Source: a virus
Length of the DNA: 47,853 bases
IMG/VR virus record: IMGVR_UViG_3300005589_000045
Coordinates: 1-47,853 of that record
Reading direction: 5' to 3' (one strand)
Shown here piece after piece: positions 25,623 to 33,014 of this stretch (position 1 is the first letter of the stretch; each line of letters begins with the position of its first letter). The notes under the pieces were generated by a model, which was given only the letters and a program-made list of their open reading frames with translations, made no database searches and had not been told where the DNA came from. The translations under genes and the position numbers were made by a program.

Positions 25623-26390
25623 ATGGATAAATACGCGAATAAAATAATAATGGCCATTGTTTTATTATTGGCTTTTGATCTTTGGGGAGTACATGCAAAA
25701 TTGCTTTATCAATTGAATCCTGATAAGGTTGGAAATATTGCATCAACATTTTCATATGTTGCAATGAATGAAAACACTATTACAGCAATGTTGTTTGCGC
25801 TTGTATTTGCTTTTGTTCCTGTTCTGGTACTTACTACCATTTCACCAAAGTTAGAGCAGTATTGGTTGTTTGTATTGCTTTTTGCATTATTCGATGGTGG
25901 TGCATGGTTTATTTATTACAATAAAACTGCAATTGCACATTTTGAAACATATGGTGCAGGGTATTATGGATTGTTTGTTGTATTCATCGTTGCAAGTGTT
26001 GGATTTATCCGGATGCGACTGGAAGAACTTGAAGAAAAACAACCGGATAAACAAATGCAATTCCGAACACAGGAACAACAACAGAAATTAAGAAATGATG
26101 CACAATCTAATCTACCAAATAATCATCATGTTGATACCTCTTTTGTAAATGAAGAATTCATTAGTGATACCTTCAGGAAGATGGAAGAAAAAAAAGTTTT
26201 TCACGTGAGTAAGCCGGCGATAATAAACAATAGTAATGATGATAAAATAATTACAGATGAAGATAAGATTGTGATGTTGTTAAATGATAATTGGGCACAA
26301 AAAGATATTGCCGATTCATTAAAATGGCACCCATCTAAAGTAAGTAGAACCATAAAAAAACTAAAAGAGAATGGAAGAATTGAAACCTGA
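25623..26390 (+). CDS. Membrane protein with C-terminal HTH domain
   Basis: This 255-residue protein has four membrane segments in residues 5-150 (such as IIMAIVLLLAFDLWGV and YYGLFVVFIVASVGFI), then a polar linker of about 60 residues, and ends in a helix-turn-helix (LNDNWAQKDIADSLKWHPSK, 'VSRTIKKLKENGRIET'). The fold is that of a DNA-binding domain tethered to the membrane. The start is ATG 25623, two bases after the nuclease stop. It may tie replication or transcription to the membrane. I know no named family. Confidence 0.7.
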   Translation: MDKYANKIIMAIVLLLAFDLWGVHAKLLYQLNPDKVGNIASTFSYVAMNENTITAMLFALVFAFVPVLVLTTISPKLEQYWLFVLLFALFDGGAWFIYYNKTAIAHFETYGAGYYGLFVVFIVASVGFIRMRLEELEEKQPDKQMQFRTQEQQQKLRNDAQSNLPNNHHVDTSFVNEEFISDTFRKMEEKKVFHVSKPAIINNSNDDKIITDEDKIVMLLNDNWAQKDIADSLKWHPSKVSRTIKKLKENGRIET

Positions 26391-26571
26391 AAATTATGTT
26401 GCTAAAACTGAAATCAATGAATTATCCTGTTATGGATGCGCCTTTGATTCAGAAAATCACTTTTATAGCTGCACACTTACCAAAGAAGAAAAAACAAAAA
26501 TGATTGTAAAACATGGTGATTGTATTCCTAATCGCTATATTTACACTCTCATAAACGCTAAAAGCGTATAG
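26371..26571 (+). CDS. Small Cys-rich protein (CYGC family)
   Basis: This 66-residue protein contains SCYGCAFDSENHFYSCTLTK, followed by a basic stretch with KHGDCIPN. The Cys pattern CxxC, C, C could hold a metal. It resembles the small protein at 39930 (TCYGCIFNT, then 'IIMKHG'), so the two are probably paralogues. It overlaps the end of the membrane HTH gene by 20 bases. Function is unknown. Confidence 0.65.
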   Translation: MEELKPENYVAKTEINELSCYGCAFDSENHFYSCTLTKEEKTKMIVKHGDCIPNRYIYTLINAKSV

Positions 26572-26606
26572 TTTCTTTCATGAAACGTGTTTTAGATTAT
26601 TACACT

Positions 26607-26641
26607 AAAAAGGTGCATTCAAATGTGGATGCACCTTTTTT
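26607..26641 (+). terminator. Terminator after early operon 1
   Basis: AAAAAGGTGCAT and ATGCACCTTTTT form a 12-bp stem with a 10-base loop, and a T tract follows. It could work on both strands. Confidence 0.88.
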
Positions 26642-26676
26642 TTATATCAATTTTTAAAAAAATAATACCAAAACAC

Positions 26677-26719
26677 TTGCACTGTTTTAAAATGTCATTA
26701 CATTTGCTGATGTAATAAT
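26677..26719 (+). promoter_or_regulatory. Early promoter with shared 21-bp element (copy 1)
   Basis: TTG at 26677-26679, a 19-base spacer and TACATTTG at 26699-26706. The 21 bases from 26699 (TACATTTGCTGATG, then TAATAAT) are identical to those from 40554. Within it ACAT..ATGT forms an inverted pair. The shared bases include the expected transcription start. Confidence 0.75.
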
Positions 26720-26735
26720 TATTAAAACGAAAATC

Positions 26736-27005
26736 ATGAAAGTTGTATTCATTGAAAACAGGCATTGGAAAGCTTTAAACCGCTTATTGCAGTTATCAGA
26801 ATCATTAGTTGAAATTTCAATTAAAACATACATCATTAATGAAGACTTCATTACTGGTGATGTAGCTGAATTATGCGATTATTTATCAGAAACACAATTG
26901 GGTGAATTGGCATTAAGGTTTGAGATTGAAACCGGTATTGGTTCAGGATCAATTGTTGATAAATTACAAAGCATCAGTTTTAAGTTTGTTGAATCTAATG
27001 AATAA
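26736..27005 (+). CDS. Unknown early protein
   Basis: This 89-residue acidic protein (MKVVFIENRHWKALNRLLQL) is mixed helix and strand by pattern, with no motif I recognise. It follows the early promoter by about 20 bases and precedes a 55-residue gene. It is probably part of an early regulatory operon. Confidence 0.6.
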   Translation: MKVVFIENRHWKALNRLLQLSESLVEISIKTYIINEDFITGDVAELCDYLSETQLGELALRFEIETGIGSGSIVDKLQSISFKFVESNE

Positions 27006-27008
27006 GCT

Positions 27009-27176
27009 ATGCAGATCATTCAAATCAGAATTGGTGATGTACTTTGCCAGTTTAAAAGCTTAACAAACATTGGTGCTGATTTTATACAGCATAGGATGAT
27101 CCGAGAAAAAGCAACAGATGCAATGATCAAATCAATGATTAAAGCAAAGCATGTTGCATTGTATTTATCTAATTAA
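27009..27176 (+). CDS. Small unknown protein, 55 residues
   Basis: The product begins MQIIQIRIGDVLCQFKSLTN and is basic at its end (IKAKHVALYLSN). It starts three bases after the upstream stop, so it is probably co-translated. No motif is seen. Confidence 0.5.
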   Translation: MQIIQIRIGDVLCQFKSLTNIGADFIQHRMIREKATDAMIKSMIKAKHVALYLSN

Positions 27177-27181
27177 AAACA

Positions 27182-27242
27182 GGGCTGCATATCTTAATGT
27201 TTATTGCTCATTTTGAATTGTCCAAACCAAGGTGTGCAGCCC
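27182..27242. repeat. Inverted repeat GGGCTGCA/TGCAGCCC in leader of HTH gene
   Basis: GGGCTGCA (27182-27189) and TGCAGCCC (27235-27242) are perfect 8-base inverted arms 45 bases apart. No T tract follows, so it is not a normal terminator. The arms could be operator half-sites or a long-loop leader RNA stem just before the HTH gene start at 27257. Confidence 0.45.
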
Positions 27243-27256
27243 ATTAAAAAACGCAT

Positions 27257-27556
27257 ATGACACAAGGCGAAGTAATCAAGCGAATTATTAAATCAAGAGG
27301 TTTATCCAATGCTGAAGTAGCAAGAATTGCTGGTATTGAAAGGATGTATATTACCAACATAACACAGGGTACATTGAAAGGCGGTAAAAAGTATGATGCA
27401 TTGTTAAAAGCTCTTAATGTACCAAATCAAATTATCATGTTTAAAACTTTGGTAGTTGAAAATATTGAAGATCCTGCACAGAAAACATTAATGGAAAAGA
27501 TTTATGCAGGAATGATTGCAGAACTTGATATTGTGTTTAACTGCAAAATTGATTGA
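27257..27556 (+). CDS. XRE-like HTH regulator
   Basis: This 99-residue protein has an HTH in residues 1-45 (IIKSRGLSNAEVARIAGIER, then 'YITNITQGTLKGG') typical of XRE/Cro-type repressors. The C-terminal half is helical and may form dimers. It is the best candidate for a lysogeny or early-gene regulator, as no CI-like protein with a peptidase domain is visible. The inverted repeat in its leader may be its operator. Confidence 0.7.
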   Translation: MTQGEVIKRIIKSRGLSNAEVARIAGIERMYITNITQGTLKGGKKYDALLKALNVPNQIIMFKTLVVENIEDPAQKTLMEKIYAGMIAELDIVFNCKID

Positions 27557-27560
27557 ATCA

Positions 27561-28274
27561 ATGAAATACACAGTATTCATAAATCAGAAAGCAGTTATTG
27601 ATAATGATTTTGATTTGGATTTTAATGATATGGCAATCTTTGACTTAATGAAGGATGCATCAAACGGTCCTAGAATTAAAAAAATGTTCTTTGATGATTG
27701 TACATATTATGAATTCAGATGGAAATGGATCATTCAACAATTGCCTATGCTAAAAATAAAGACAAGGCAGGGGATTAATAAAAGAATTCAAAAATTGATT
27801 GATGCAGAAATTGTTATTGGATATCCAAATAATAGTGCTGAAAACACTGCATTCTTTAGGTTTGGAAGAAACTATGAATTATTCATTTATGCTGATGCAA
27901 AACGTGTAAACAAAAACTTACAACCTGTAAACGAAAGTTACCAAACGTGTAAACAAGAATTTACACAACCTGTAAACGAAAGTTTACACAATAAGAAAAT
28001 AAATAATAAGAATAATAAAACAAGTAAGTTTATTGCACCAACAGAATCTGAAGTAATTGAATATTTCAAAGAACATGGACAAACTGTTGAATTAGCAAAA
28101 AAGGCTTTCAAACATTATCAAATTGGTGAATGGCATGATGCCAATGGCAGGAAGGTAAAAAACTGGAAACAGAAAATGCATACTAATTGGTTTAAGGATA
28201 AAAAGACTATATTAAATCAAGGTTCTTTGTTTCAAGAATCAACAGTTTCAAATTATTCATTGACAGATGACTAA
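27561..28274 (+). CDS. Putative replication initiator / replisome organiser
   Basis: This 237-residue protein starts at ATG 27561. Residues 20-110 look like a winged-helix domain (ASNGPRIKKMFFDD, 'KTRQGINKRIQKLIDAEIVI'). A polar linker with a short repeat (LQPVNESYQTC and TQPVNESLHN) follows. The last 80 residues (SEVIEYFKEHGQTVELAKKA, 'KVKNWKQKMHTNWF') resemble the C-terminus of many phage replication proteins. Four bases of overlap join it to the helicase loader gene. The origin may lie in the gene, at the linker repeats, as in lambda O. Confidence 0.65.
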   Translation: MKYTVFINQKAVIDNDFDLDFNDMAIFDLMKDASNGPRIKKMFFDDCTYYEFRWKWIIQQLPMLKIKTRQGINKRIQKLIDAEIVIGYPNNSAENTAFFRFGRNYELFIYADAKRVNKNLQPVNESYQTCKQEFTQPVNESLHNKKINNKNNKTSKFIAPTESEVIEYFKEHGQTVELAKKAFKHYQIGEWHDANGRKVKNWKQKMHTNWFKDKKTILNQGSLFQESTVSNYSLTDD

Positions 28275-29127
28275 AAATAACTTAATTAGCAAAGAAGATT
28301 ATATAAAGCCAAAGCAAAGCAGGTATTATGTGCCTAAGATAAATAAGAAGCTAACACAAAACGCTATGAATAAAACAACCAGATACATACAGACAATGAA
28401 ACCACTTTATGGTGAAAAATATGTGGTTGAGGCAAATAAGGTATTAAACATTGCAGAATCAATTGAAACCCAATTTACAATGCAAGTTGAAGCACCTGAA
28501 GCGCATAAAATGGCAATCCGTGTAAATTCATATCTTGAACAAGAAGCAAAAGAATGTGGAACAAAGTTTAAACCGATTGATTATGAAGTTGTATTAAAGA
28601 TTCTTGAAAAGAATAGAAATGTGTATAGGAATCTGTTGTTTTATTTTCGCGGTTATGAATCTGGTGCATACTCTGTTGATAAAGGGATATACATACATGG
28701 TGGTACAGGTTCAGGAAAAACATTAGTAATGCAGGTGTTTAAAGAGTACACAAAAAAATGCTTACAGCAAAATTCATTTAGAAAGGTTCAGTGTTCAGAT
28801 ATTTCTGATAAGGCAATTAAGCGTGGTATTGATGCAATGGATGAATTTATAAGAACACCTGTGACACATATTCCAATCAACATGTACATTGAGGATTTTG
28901 GGGCAAGTGCCAAACATGTAAAATGGATGGGAAACAACATTGAGCCAATGGGTGAGTTAATTATGAGGCGTTACCGGTATTATGAGAAGTATGGAACATT
29001 AACACATGTATGCACTAACATCAAGCCTGAAGATATATCAAAGCATTTTGATCCACGCGTTAGTTCAAGGATAAATAAGATGTTTAACTTTATTAATTTT
29101 CATGGTTTTGATTGGCGTAAGATTTAA
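28267..29127 (+). CDS. DnaC-like AAA+ helicase loader
   Basis: This 286-residue protein should load the host replicative helicase. Walker A is GGTGSGKT (145-152), Walker B is MYIEDFG (206-212), sensor 1 is in 'THVCTNIKPEDISK', and a basic 'SSRINKM' lies near the end, a likely arginine finger. The N-terminal 100 residues are helical. With the gene before it, it makes an O/P-like pair. It is followed by accessory cluster A. Confidence 0.88.
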   Translation: MTKNNLISKEDYIKPKQSRYYVPKINKKLTQNAMNKTTRYIQTMKPLYGEKYVVEANKVLNIAESIETQFTMQVEAPEAHKMAIRVNSYLEQEAKECGTKFKPIDYEVVLKILEKNRNVYRNLLFYFRGYESGAYSVDKGIYIHGGTGSGKTLVMQVFKEYTKKCLQQNSFRKVQCSDISDKAIKRGIDAMDEFIRTPVTHIPINMYIEDFGASAKHVKWMGNNIEPMGELIMRRYRYYEKYGTLTHVCTNIKPEDISKHFDPRVSSRINKMFNFINFHGFDWRKI

Positions 29128-29134
29128 TTATTTA

Positions 29135-29275
29135 CTAACGTCGGGCGGTAAATTCAGTTCAGCCCTGCATTTGAGGAACGAAAATGAATAAAGGGCTTAA
29201 TTGGATTTAATGTTTGTTAGGATTACGTCCGATCGATCGACCACGAAAGTAAATAGAAACACCGCCCGACGTTAG
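29135..29275. repeat. 141-bp attC-like element with 15-bp inverted arms
   Basis: CTAACGTCGGGCGGT (29135-29149) and ACCGCCCGACGTTAG (29261-29275) are perfect 15-base inverted repeats around 111 bases. Inside, AGCCCT (29161-29166) and AGGGCT (29192-29197) form a second stem, and GATCGATC occurs in the spacer. Ends of the form TAAC...GTTA and the length of 141 bp recall integron attC sites, though the core does not fit the strict GTTRRRY rule. It could also be a structured RNA. It starts eight bases after the helicase loader stop. Confidence 0.5.
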
Positions 29276-29541
29276 GGCTTATTTTTAACATTGGGAATTT
29301 AAAATTTATATCATGAAAATATTTGGAAAACACATAAGAAGAGCAAAAACAATCCGAAAAATATTACAATCAAGGCCAGTAGATTATCAGTACTTTGATC
29401 GTTTATTGACAATATATGAATGCAGGCTATTCGGATTGTGTATTTATAGAACCACTCATTCGTTCGATAAACTTAAATATAAATTTATAAATGGAGATGT
29501 TAATAGTGAGAGAGGAACGAGCGATCGTATTAAGCCCTAAC
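29271..29541. repeat. 11-bp inverted repeats flanking small gene
   Basis: GTTAGGGCTTA (29271-29281) and TAAGCCCTAAC (29531-29541) are perfect inverted copies on both sides of the gene at 29313-29540. The right copy contains the gene's stop codon. The gene is therefore bracketed like a cassette. Confidence 0.55.
29313..29540 (+). CDS. Small basic protein of cassette 1
   Basis: This 75-residue protein (MKIFGKHIRRAKTIRKIL..) is basic and has no known motif. The stop TAA is part of TAACGG, a wording shared by other genes of the accessory clusters. The gene is bracketed by 11-bp inverted repeats and follows the attC-like element, so it may be a mobile cassette. Codon choice (CGA GCG) differs from the phage core. 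Confidence 0.55.
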   Translation: MKIFGKHIRRAKTIRKILQSRPVDYQYFDRLLTIYECRLFGLCIYRTTHSFDKLKYKFINGDVNSERGTSDRIKP

Positions 29542-29579
29542 GGTTTGGTATATGAACTGAAATTAAAATTTTTTAAGCG

Positions 29580-29804
29580 ATGGATGATTTAAATAAAGAA
29601 CTAGCAATTTACAATGATAAAGTAGGTGAAATATTAGTAACTGAACAAGGGCAGAAGTTTAAGATACTCAGCCGAACTAAAACAACATTAACAATTGAAC
29701 CATGCAGCGAATTATTATGCATAAAGGAATACAATATGGATAAACAACAGGAATTAACCACTTTTATAAAAGATGGTAAGATTGTGATCGAAACGAGCGG
29801 GTAG
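29580..29804 (+). CDS. Small protein of cassette 2
   Basis: This 74-residue protein (MDDLNKELAIYNDKVGEILV) has a beta-rich SH3-like pattern (GQKFKILSRTKTTLTIEP), but I cannot name a family. The start context AAGCGATGGA is shared with genes at 36466 and 37582. It ends in TAG and is followed by a 257-base region without a gene. Confidence 0.55.
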   Translation: MDDLNKELAIYNDKVGEILVTEQGQKFKILSRTKTTLTIEPCSELLCIKEYNMDKQQELTTFIKDGKIVIETSG

Positions 29805-29940
29805 GCAATTTTAATTTTTGTTTATGTACCGTGTTGTATTGAGCACAGCGGCGTTTTAATGCAATACAACGGTTTGAATATGTTGCGTGGCGAATTAACC
29901 CACTTAAATAACAACGAAGCACTGACGTAGTTTTCTTTTC

Positions 29941-29958
29941 TTTTTGTGCGTTGGCAAA
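29941..29958. repeat. 18-bp repeat TTTTTGTGyGTTGGCAAA (copy 1)
   Basis: It matches 36950-36967 at 17 of 18 positions. Both copies lie after a small accessory gene and shortly before a promoter and the next gene. Confidence 0.55.
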
Positions 29959-30007
29959 CAATTTTAGAATAAAATTAAGTATTTACTGAAAAAAATTGTT
30001 AAAACAC

Positions 30008-30038
30008 TTGCATTGCATTAAGTATATGCTTATATTTA
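30008..30038 (+). promoter_or_regulatory. Promoter in cluster A
   Basis: TTG (30008-30010), 20 bases, TATATTTA (30031-30038). The upstream words AAAACACTTGCA.TG equal those of the promoter at 26677. Confidence 0.55.
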
Positions 30039-30061
30039 CACTATAATTAAAAACAAACAAG

Positions 30062-30283
30062 ATGAATATACAGGCTAAAGAACTTAAAACAGGGATGACA
30101 GTAAGAAATGGATATTGGACTGTTGATGTTGAGAATATTACAGAAGGTAAGCTGAAAAACGGAAAAAAGACTTTTACTATAAGCGGTAAAGGCGTGATGA
30201 AATATACAGCAAGTAATAAAACTCGAAACTACGACTTAGTTGAATTTACTTTTAAGGAAAATACCAAAGTAGACGTAATATGA
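30062..30283 (+). CDS. Small unknown protein of cluster A
   Basis: This 73-residue protein (LKTGMTVRNGYWTVDVENIT) has a beta-rich pattern that recalls small SH3/KOW-like folds, but no family can be named. It stands after its own promoter and overlaps the next gene by four bases (ATGA). Confidence 0.6.
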   Translation: MNIQAKELKTGMTVRNGYWTVDVENITEGKLKNGKKTFTISGKGVMKYTASNKTRNYDLVEFTFKENTKVDVI

Positions 30284-30627
30284 AAATACAAGAACTAAAA
30301 AAAGAAACTGGGCTAACTCAAAAAGACATAGCCCAGTTTTTTAACATGACTTACGGAGCATTTGCTAATAGTAGTGCAAAAGAACGCTATGAAAATGCAC
30401 TATGTAATTTTTACTCCTTTTTGAGGGGAGAAAAAGAAAAGAAAACGGGCGAACAGCACGAACCTAACAACGAAGCAAAAAGCCAGCCATGCAATATATA
30501 CGATGTTAGCTTTAGCGAGGAACGAGCGGAGGTTTGCACTTGTCAAGACCCTGAGAATGGTTTTAAAAGCAACGACTGCCCGATACACCATTGGAAGTAT
30601 GATAATAGCTTATTTAAGCAAACTTAA
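30280..30627 (+). CDS. HTH-like protein with Cys/His tail
   Basis: This 115-residue protein has an N-terminal helix-turn-helix pattern (TGLTQKDIAQFFNMTYGAFA) and a C-terminal Cys/His cluster (CTCQDPENG, then CPIHHWK) that could bind metal. The middle is polar. Two TAA codons follow, the second inside TAACGG. It may be a small regulator gained as a cassette. Confidence 0.6.
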   Translation: MKIQELKKETGLTQKDIAQFFNMTYGAFANSSAKERYENALCNFYSFLRGEKEKKTGEQHEPNNEAKSQPCNIYDVSFSEERAEVCTCQDPENGFKSNDCPIHHWKYDNSLFKQT

Positions 30628-30689
30628 AGCTAACGGTTACAGATATACACAGTTCGGATTAAATAACAATAACTTAAATAATAGATAAA

Positions 30690-30899
30690 ATGAATGAAAA
30701 TGCAGAAAATTCAAATGAAACTCAGGAATCCGAATTGGGTATATCTGATGTTAGAACACGTAATTTTATGATACGTGATAGAGCAAGATTAATGAAAGAA
30801 AGTTACACTAATTTAGGAAAAAGAGATACAGAATGGGAAAAAGAATATTACAAAGGAGTACTTACACTGATTGATGATATAATGAAATTGACTGAGTGA
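30690..30899 (+). CDS. Small unknown protein, 69 residues
   Basis: The product (MNENAENSNETQESELGISD) is acidic at the start and helical after it, with no motif. It is the last gene of cluster A. The leader-like repeat at 30911 follows. Confidence 0.5.
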   Translation: MNENAENSNETQESELGISDVRTRNFMIRDRARLMKESYTNLGKRDTEWEKEYYKGVLTLIDDIMKLTE

Positions 30900-30910
30900 T
30901 TATGTGTTCT

Positions 30911-31001
30911 AACTAGCTCTTACATACATTCCATATAAAAAGCAAGTAATCAAATAATTAAAACAGCATAATTGTGCAGTAAACTAATTTTTGAACAAAA
31001 T
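30911..31001 (+). repeat. Decayed copy of the integrase leader and first codons
   Basis: These 91 bases align without gaps to 38318-38408, starting with a perfect 17-mer (AACTAGCTCTTACATAC); I count 59 identities of 91. The TTG at 30972 aligns with the integrase ATG at 38379, and the reading LCSKLIFEQNK compares with MCKVKLFEQQL. It is in frame with the RuvC-like gene behind it. I read it as a relic of a duplication or recombination event. Confidence 0.6.
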
Positions 31002-31004
31002 AAA

Positions 31005-31571
31005 ATGAACAAAATACAAACCATTTCAGACATCTACGCGATAGATAAAATCATTGCAATAGATCCTGGTAAATCAGGCGGCATTGCTATTTGGACGCCA
31101 AATGAACTGCAGGTGATAAAAATGCCAGAAACCACAAAACAATTTTCTGATATCATTATTGGAGAAAAGAAGAAAACACCAAATCTTATTGTTGCAATGG
31201 AAAAGGTTCAATTAAGGGATGATGACAACATACCAGGCAAACAATACAGAATTGCAAAAATGATGAAAAACTATAATTCATTAATTGCTGCAGTTGAAAT
31301 TGCTGATATTGCATTATGGAATATTTATCCTATAACATGGCAAAATGGATTGTATTTCAAACATAAAGGGTTTTCAAAAGAAGATCGAAAAAACGCTTAT
31401 AAAGAATTTGCACAAAAAACATTTACAGACATTAGGGCAACTTTATGGAATGCAGATGCATTGTGTATTTTAGAATATTCAAAACGCCAAGTCAGCAAGA
31501 ACTTTGCATGGGTATTAAAGCAACTTCCACAAAACATGCTGTATAACATACGAATAGCAAATGCAATTTAA
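31005..31571 (+). CDS. RuvC-like Holliday junction resolvase
   Basis: This 188-residue protein has the RNase H-fold acidic residues of RuvC: Asp in 'IIAIDPGKSGGIAIW', Glu in 'VAMEKVQ', and Asp in 'WNADALCILEY'. It probably cuts branched DNA made in replication and recombination before packaging. I start at ATG 31005. An in-frame upstream extension to the TTG at 30972 is similar to the integrase N-terminus and probably not part of the original gene. Confidence 0.85.
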   Translation: MNKIQTISDIYAIDKIIAIDPGKSGGIAIWTPNELQVIKMPETTKQFSDIIIGEKKKTPNLIVAMEKVQLRDDDNIPGKQYRIAKMMKNYNSLIAAVEIADIALWNIYPITWQNGLYFKHKGFSKEDRKNAYKEFAQKTFTDIRATLWNADALCILEYSKRQVSKNFAWVLKQLPQNMLYNIRIANAI

Positions 31572-31583
31572 ATACTAACTTAT

Positions 31584-31591
31584 TACATTTG
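31584..31591 (+). promoter_or_regulatory. -7 element before SMC-like gene
   Basis: TACATTTG matches TAnnTTTG and lies 22 bases upstream of the start at 31614. There is no TTG at the best distance, so the promoter may be weak. Confidence 0.45.
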
Positions 31592-31613
31592 ATAATCACA
31601 AAAAAACAATAGC

Positions 31614-33014
31614 ATGTTAAAGAAATTACAATTGCACAATTTCAAAATAATAGAAGATTTTGAAATGGAATTCAACGGTGGTGTGTATTTAGTCACCGCA
31701 GAAAATGAATTTGGCAAATCAACAGTCATTGGAAGTATATTCAAACTTTTAACAGGTGATAGGTCTGATAATCTATTGCAAAGAGGCAAAGCAAAAGGTT
31801 TTGCGAAAGCTGAATTTGAACACAATGGTAAGGTTTGGATTGTTGAGTTGAGATTTACTACGAAAAACAAACGAGGCCGTTTAATTATTACTGAAAAAGG
31901 CAGCCATTTCACATCAAACAATAAAAGCGTTTTGGAATCTATTTTTGGTTATTCAGATTTTGATGTATCAACATTCATTGATTGGTCAAATTCAAAACCA
32001 GGTAGAAGAAAGCAGGTTGAAATGATCAAATCATTGTTTTCTGAAAAAGTGGTTAAAAAGATCAATGCAATGGATGCAAAGATTGAATCAATCATGGAAA
32101 AGCGCAAAACTAAAGGAAAAGAAGCGTACACACAGAATGCAATTGTAAAGAATTACCAAATTGATGATGAATTCATTAATGAGTATTCAAAGCCATTACC
32201 ACTTGAACCAATCCGTGAAAAACTTGATAAGTGCAACGCAAGAAATGCCAATATTGAAAATATTCAAATATCCAGCAAAGGGAAAAAATCACAATTAGAT
32301 AATTGGGATCAATACACCAATGAAATATTAGATCCATATTCACAAAAGGTTGATGAAGCTGTTTTGAAAATCACTATGTTAGAAGCCGAATTAAAGAATG
32401 CAAAAGAACAGCATATATTGAGGGAGCGAGAACAGCAGGAAAAGCAGGATGAATTGGAATTGGAATTTATTTCAGAATCAGAACAACTCAAAAATCAGGA
32501 AGAATGGTTAACTAAAAATAAAGTTGAACCAATGTCCGAATTGAATTTACAATTAGAAGCAGCTATTGAGCACAACAACAACAATAAAAAACTTGATGAA
32601 TATCACAAAAGTGTTGAAAAGCTTAATAAACTGCAGGAGCAGCATGATAAATTTGATTCAGAGATTGAAAAAAAGCGTGAAGAAAGAACAGTAATTGTTG
32701 CAGCAAATCCACTTCCTGTTTCTGGATTAACATTTGATCTTGATCAGCTTTATTTAAATGGCATACCATTCACTGAAGATGAAGTTAGTACATCGCAAAT
32801 CATGGAAACATGTGTACGTTTAATGATTGCAAAGAATCCATCATGCAAAATGTTTAAAATAGGCCGAGGTGAATCATTGGGTGCAGAAAAATTTAAAGCA
32901 ATCGTTGATTTTGCAAGAAAAGAAGGTTTTCAAGGATTTGTTGAAGAAGTTGTAAGAGGTCAGAAGGAATTAAACGTTTTTGAATATACAGAAGAAATAG
33001 AAGATGAATCATAA
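31614..33014 (+). CDS. SMC/SbcC-like ATPase
   Basis: This 466-residue protein has a split ATPase head: the N-terminal part has a variant Walker A (AENEFGKST, 29-37), a long coiled coil covers about 200-365, and the C-terminal part has 'VSTSQIMETCVRLMIAKNP', in place of the ABC signature. The Walker B region is degenerate (MFKIGRGESLGAEKF). Phages often carry such small SMC-like proteins beside recombination genes. The role is probably DNA end processing. It overlaps the next gene by 11 bases. Confidence 0.8.
   Translation: MLKKLQLHNFKIIEDFEMEFNGGVYLVTAENEFGKSTVIGSIFKLLTGDRSDNLLQRGKAKGFAKAEFEHNGKVWIVELRFTTKNKRGRLIITEKGSHFTSNNKSVLESIFGYSDFDVSTFIDWSNSKPGRRKQVEMIKSLFSEKVVKKINAMDAKIESIMEKRKTKGKEAYTQNAIVKNYQIDDEFINEYSKPLPLEPIREKLDKCNARNANIENIQISSKGKKSQLDNWDQYTNEILDPYSQKVDEAVLKITMLEAELKNAKEQHILREREQQEKQDELELEFISESEQLKNQEEWLTKNKVEPMSELNLQLEAAIEHNNNNKKLDEYHKSVEKLNKLQEQHDKFDSEIEKKREERTVIVAANPLPVSGLTFDLDQLYLNGIPFTEDEVSTSQIMETCVRLMIAKNPSCKMFKIGRGESLGAEKFKAIVDFARKEGFQGFVEEVVRGQKELNVFEYTEEIEDES

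Larger units (their letters stand above)
29805..30061. other. Intergenic element of cluster A
   Basis: This contains an imperfect inverted repeat: ACCGTGTTGTATTG (29828-29841) and CAATACAACGGT (29862-29873) pair over 12 bp with a two-base bulge, which recalls the extrahelical bases of attC sites. At 29941-29958 lies TTTTTGTGCGTTGGCAAA, repeated with one change at 36950-36967. A promoter follows at 30008-30038. I see no gene. Confidence 0.5.

Noticed and set aside
29261-29275. Strict integron attC site
   Set aside because: The ends do not satisfy RYYYAAC/GTTRRRY exactly and no IntI-type integrase with its extra domain is seen; I only call it attC-like.
29879-29888. TATGTTGCG and GTATGTTGC inside accessory regions (29879 and 36891) resemble the terminal 13-mer
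   Set aside because: Only 9 bases match, which is near chance in 48 kb, and the flanks differ. I do not take them as further cos sites.
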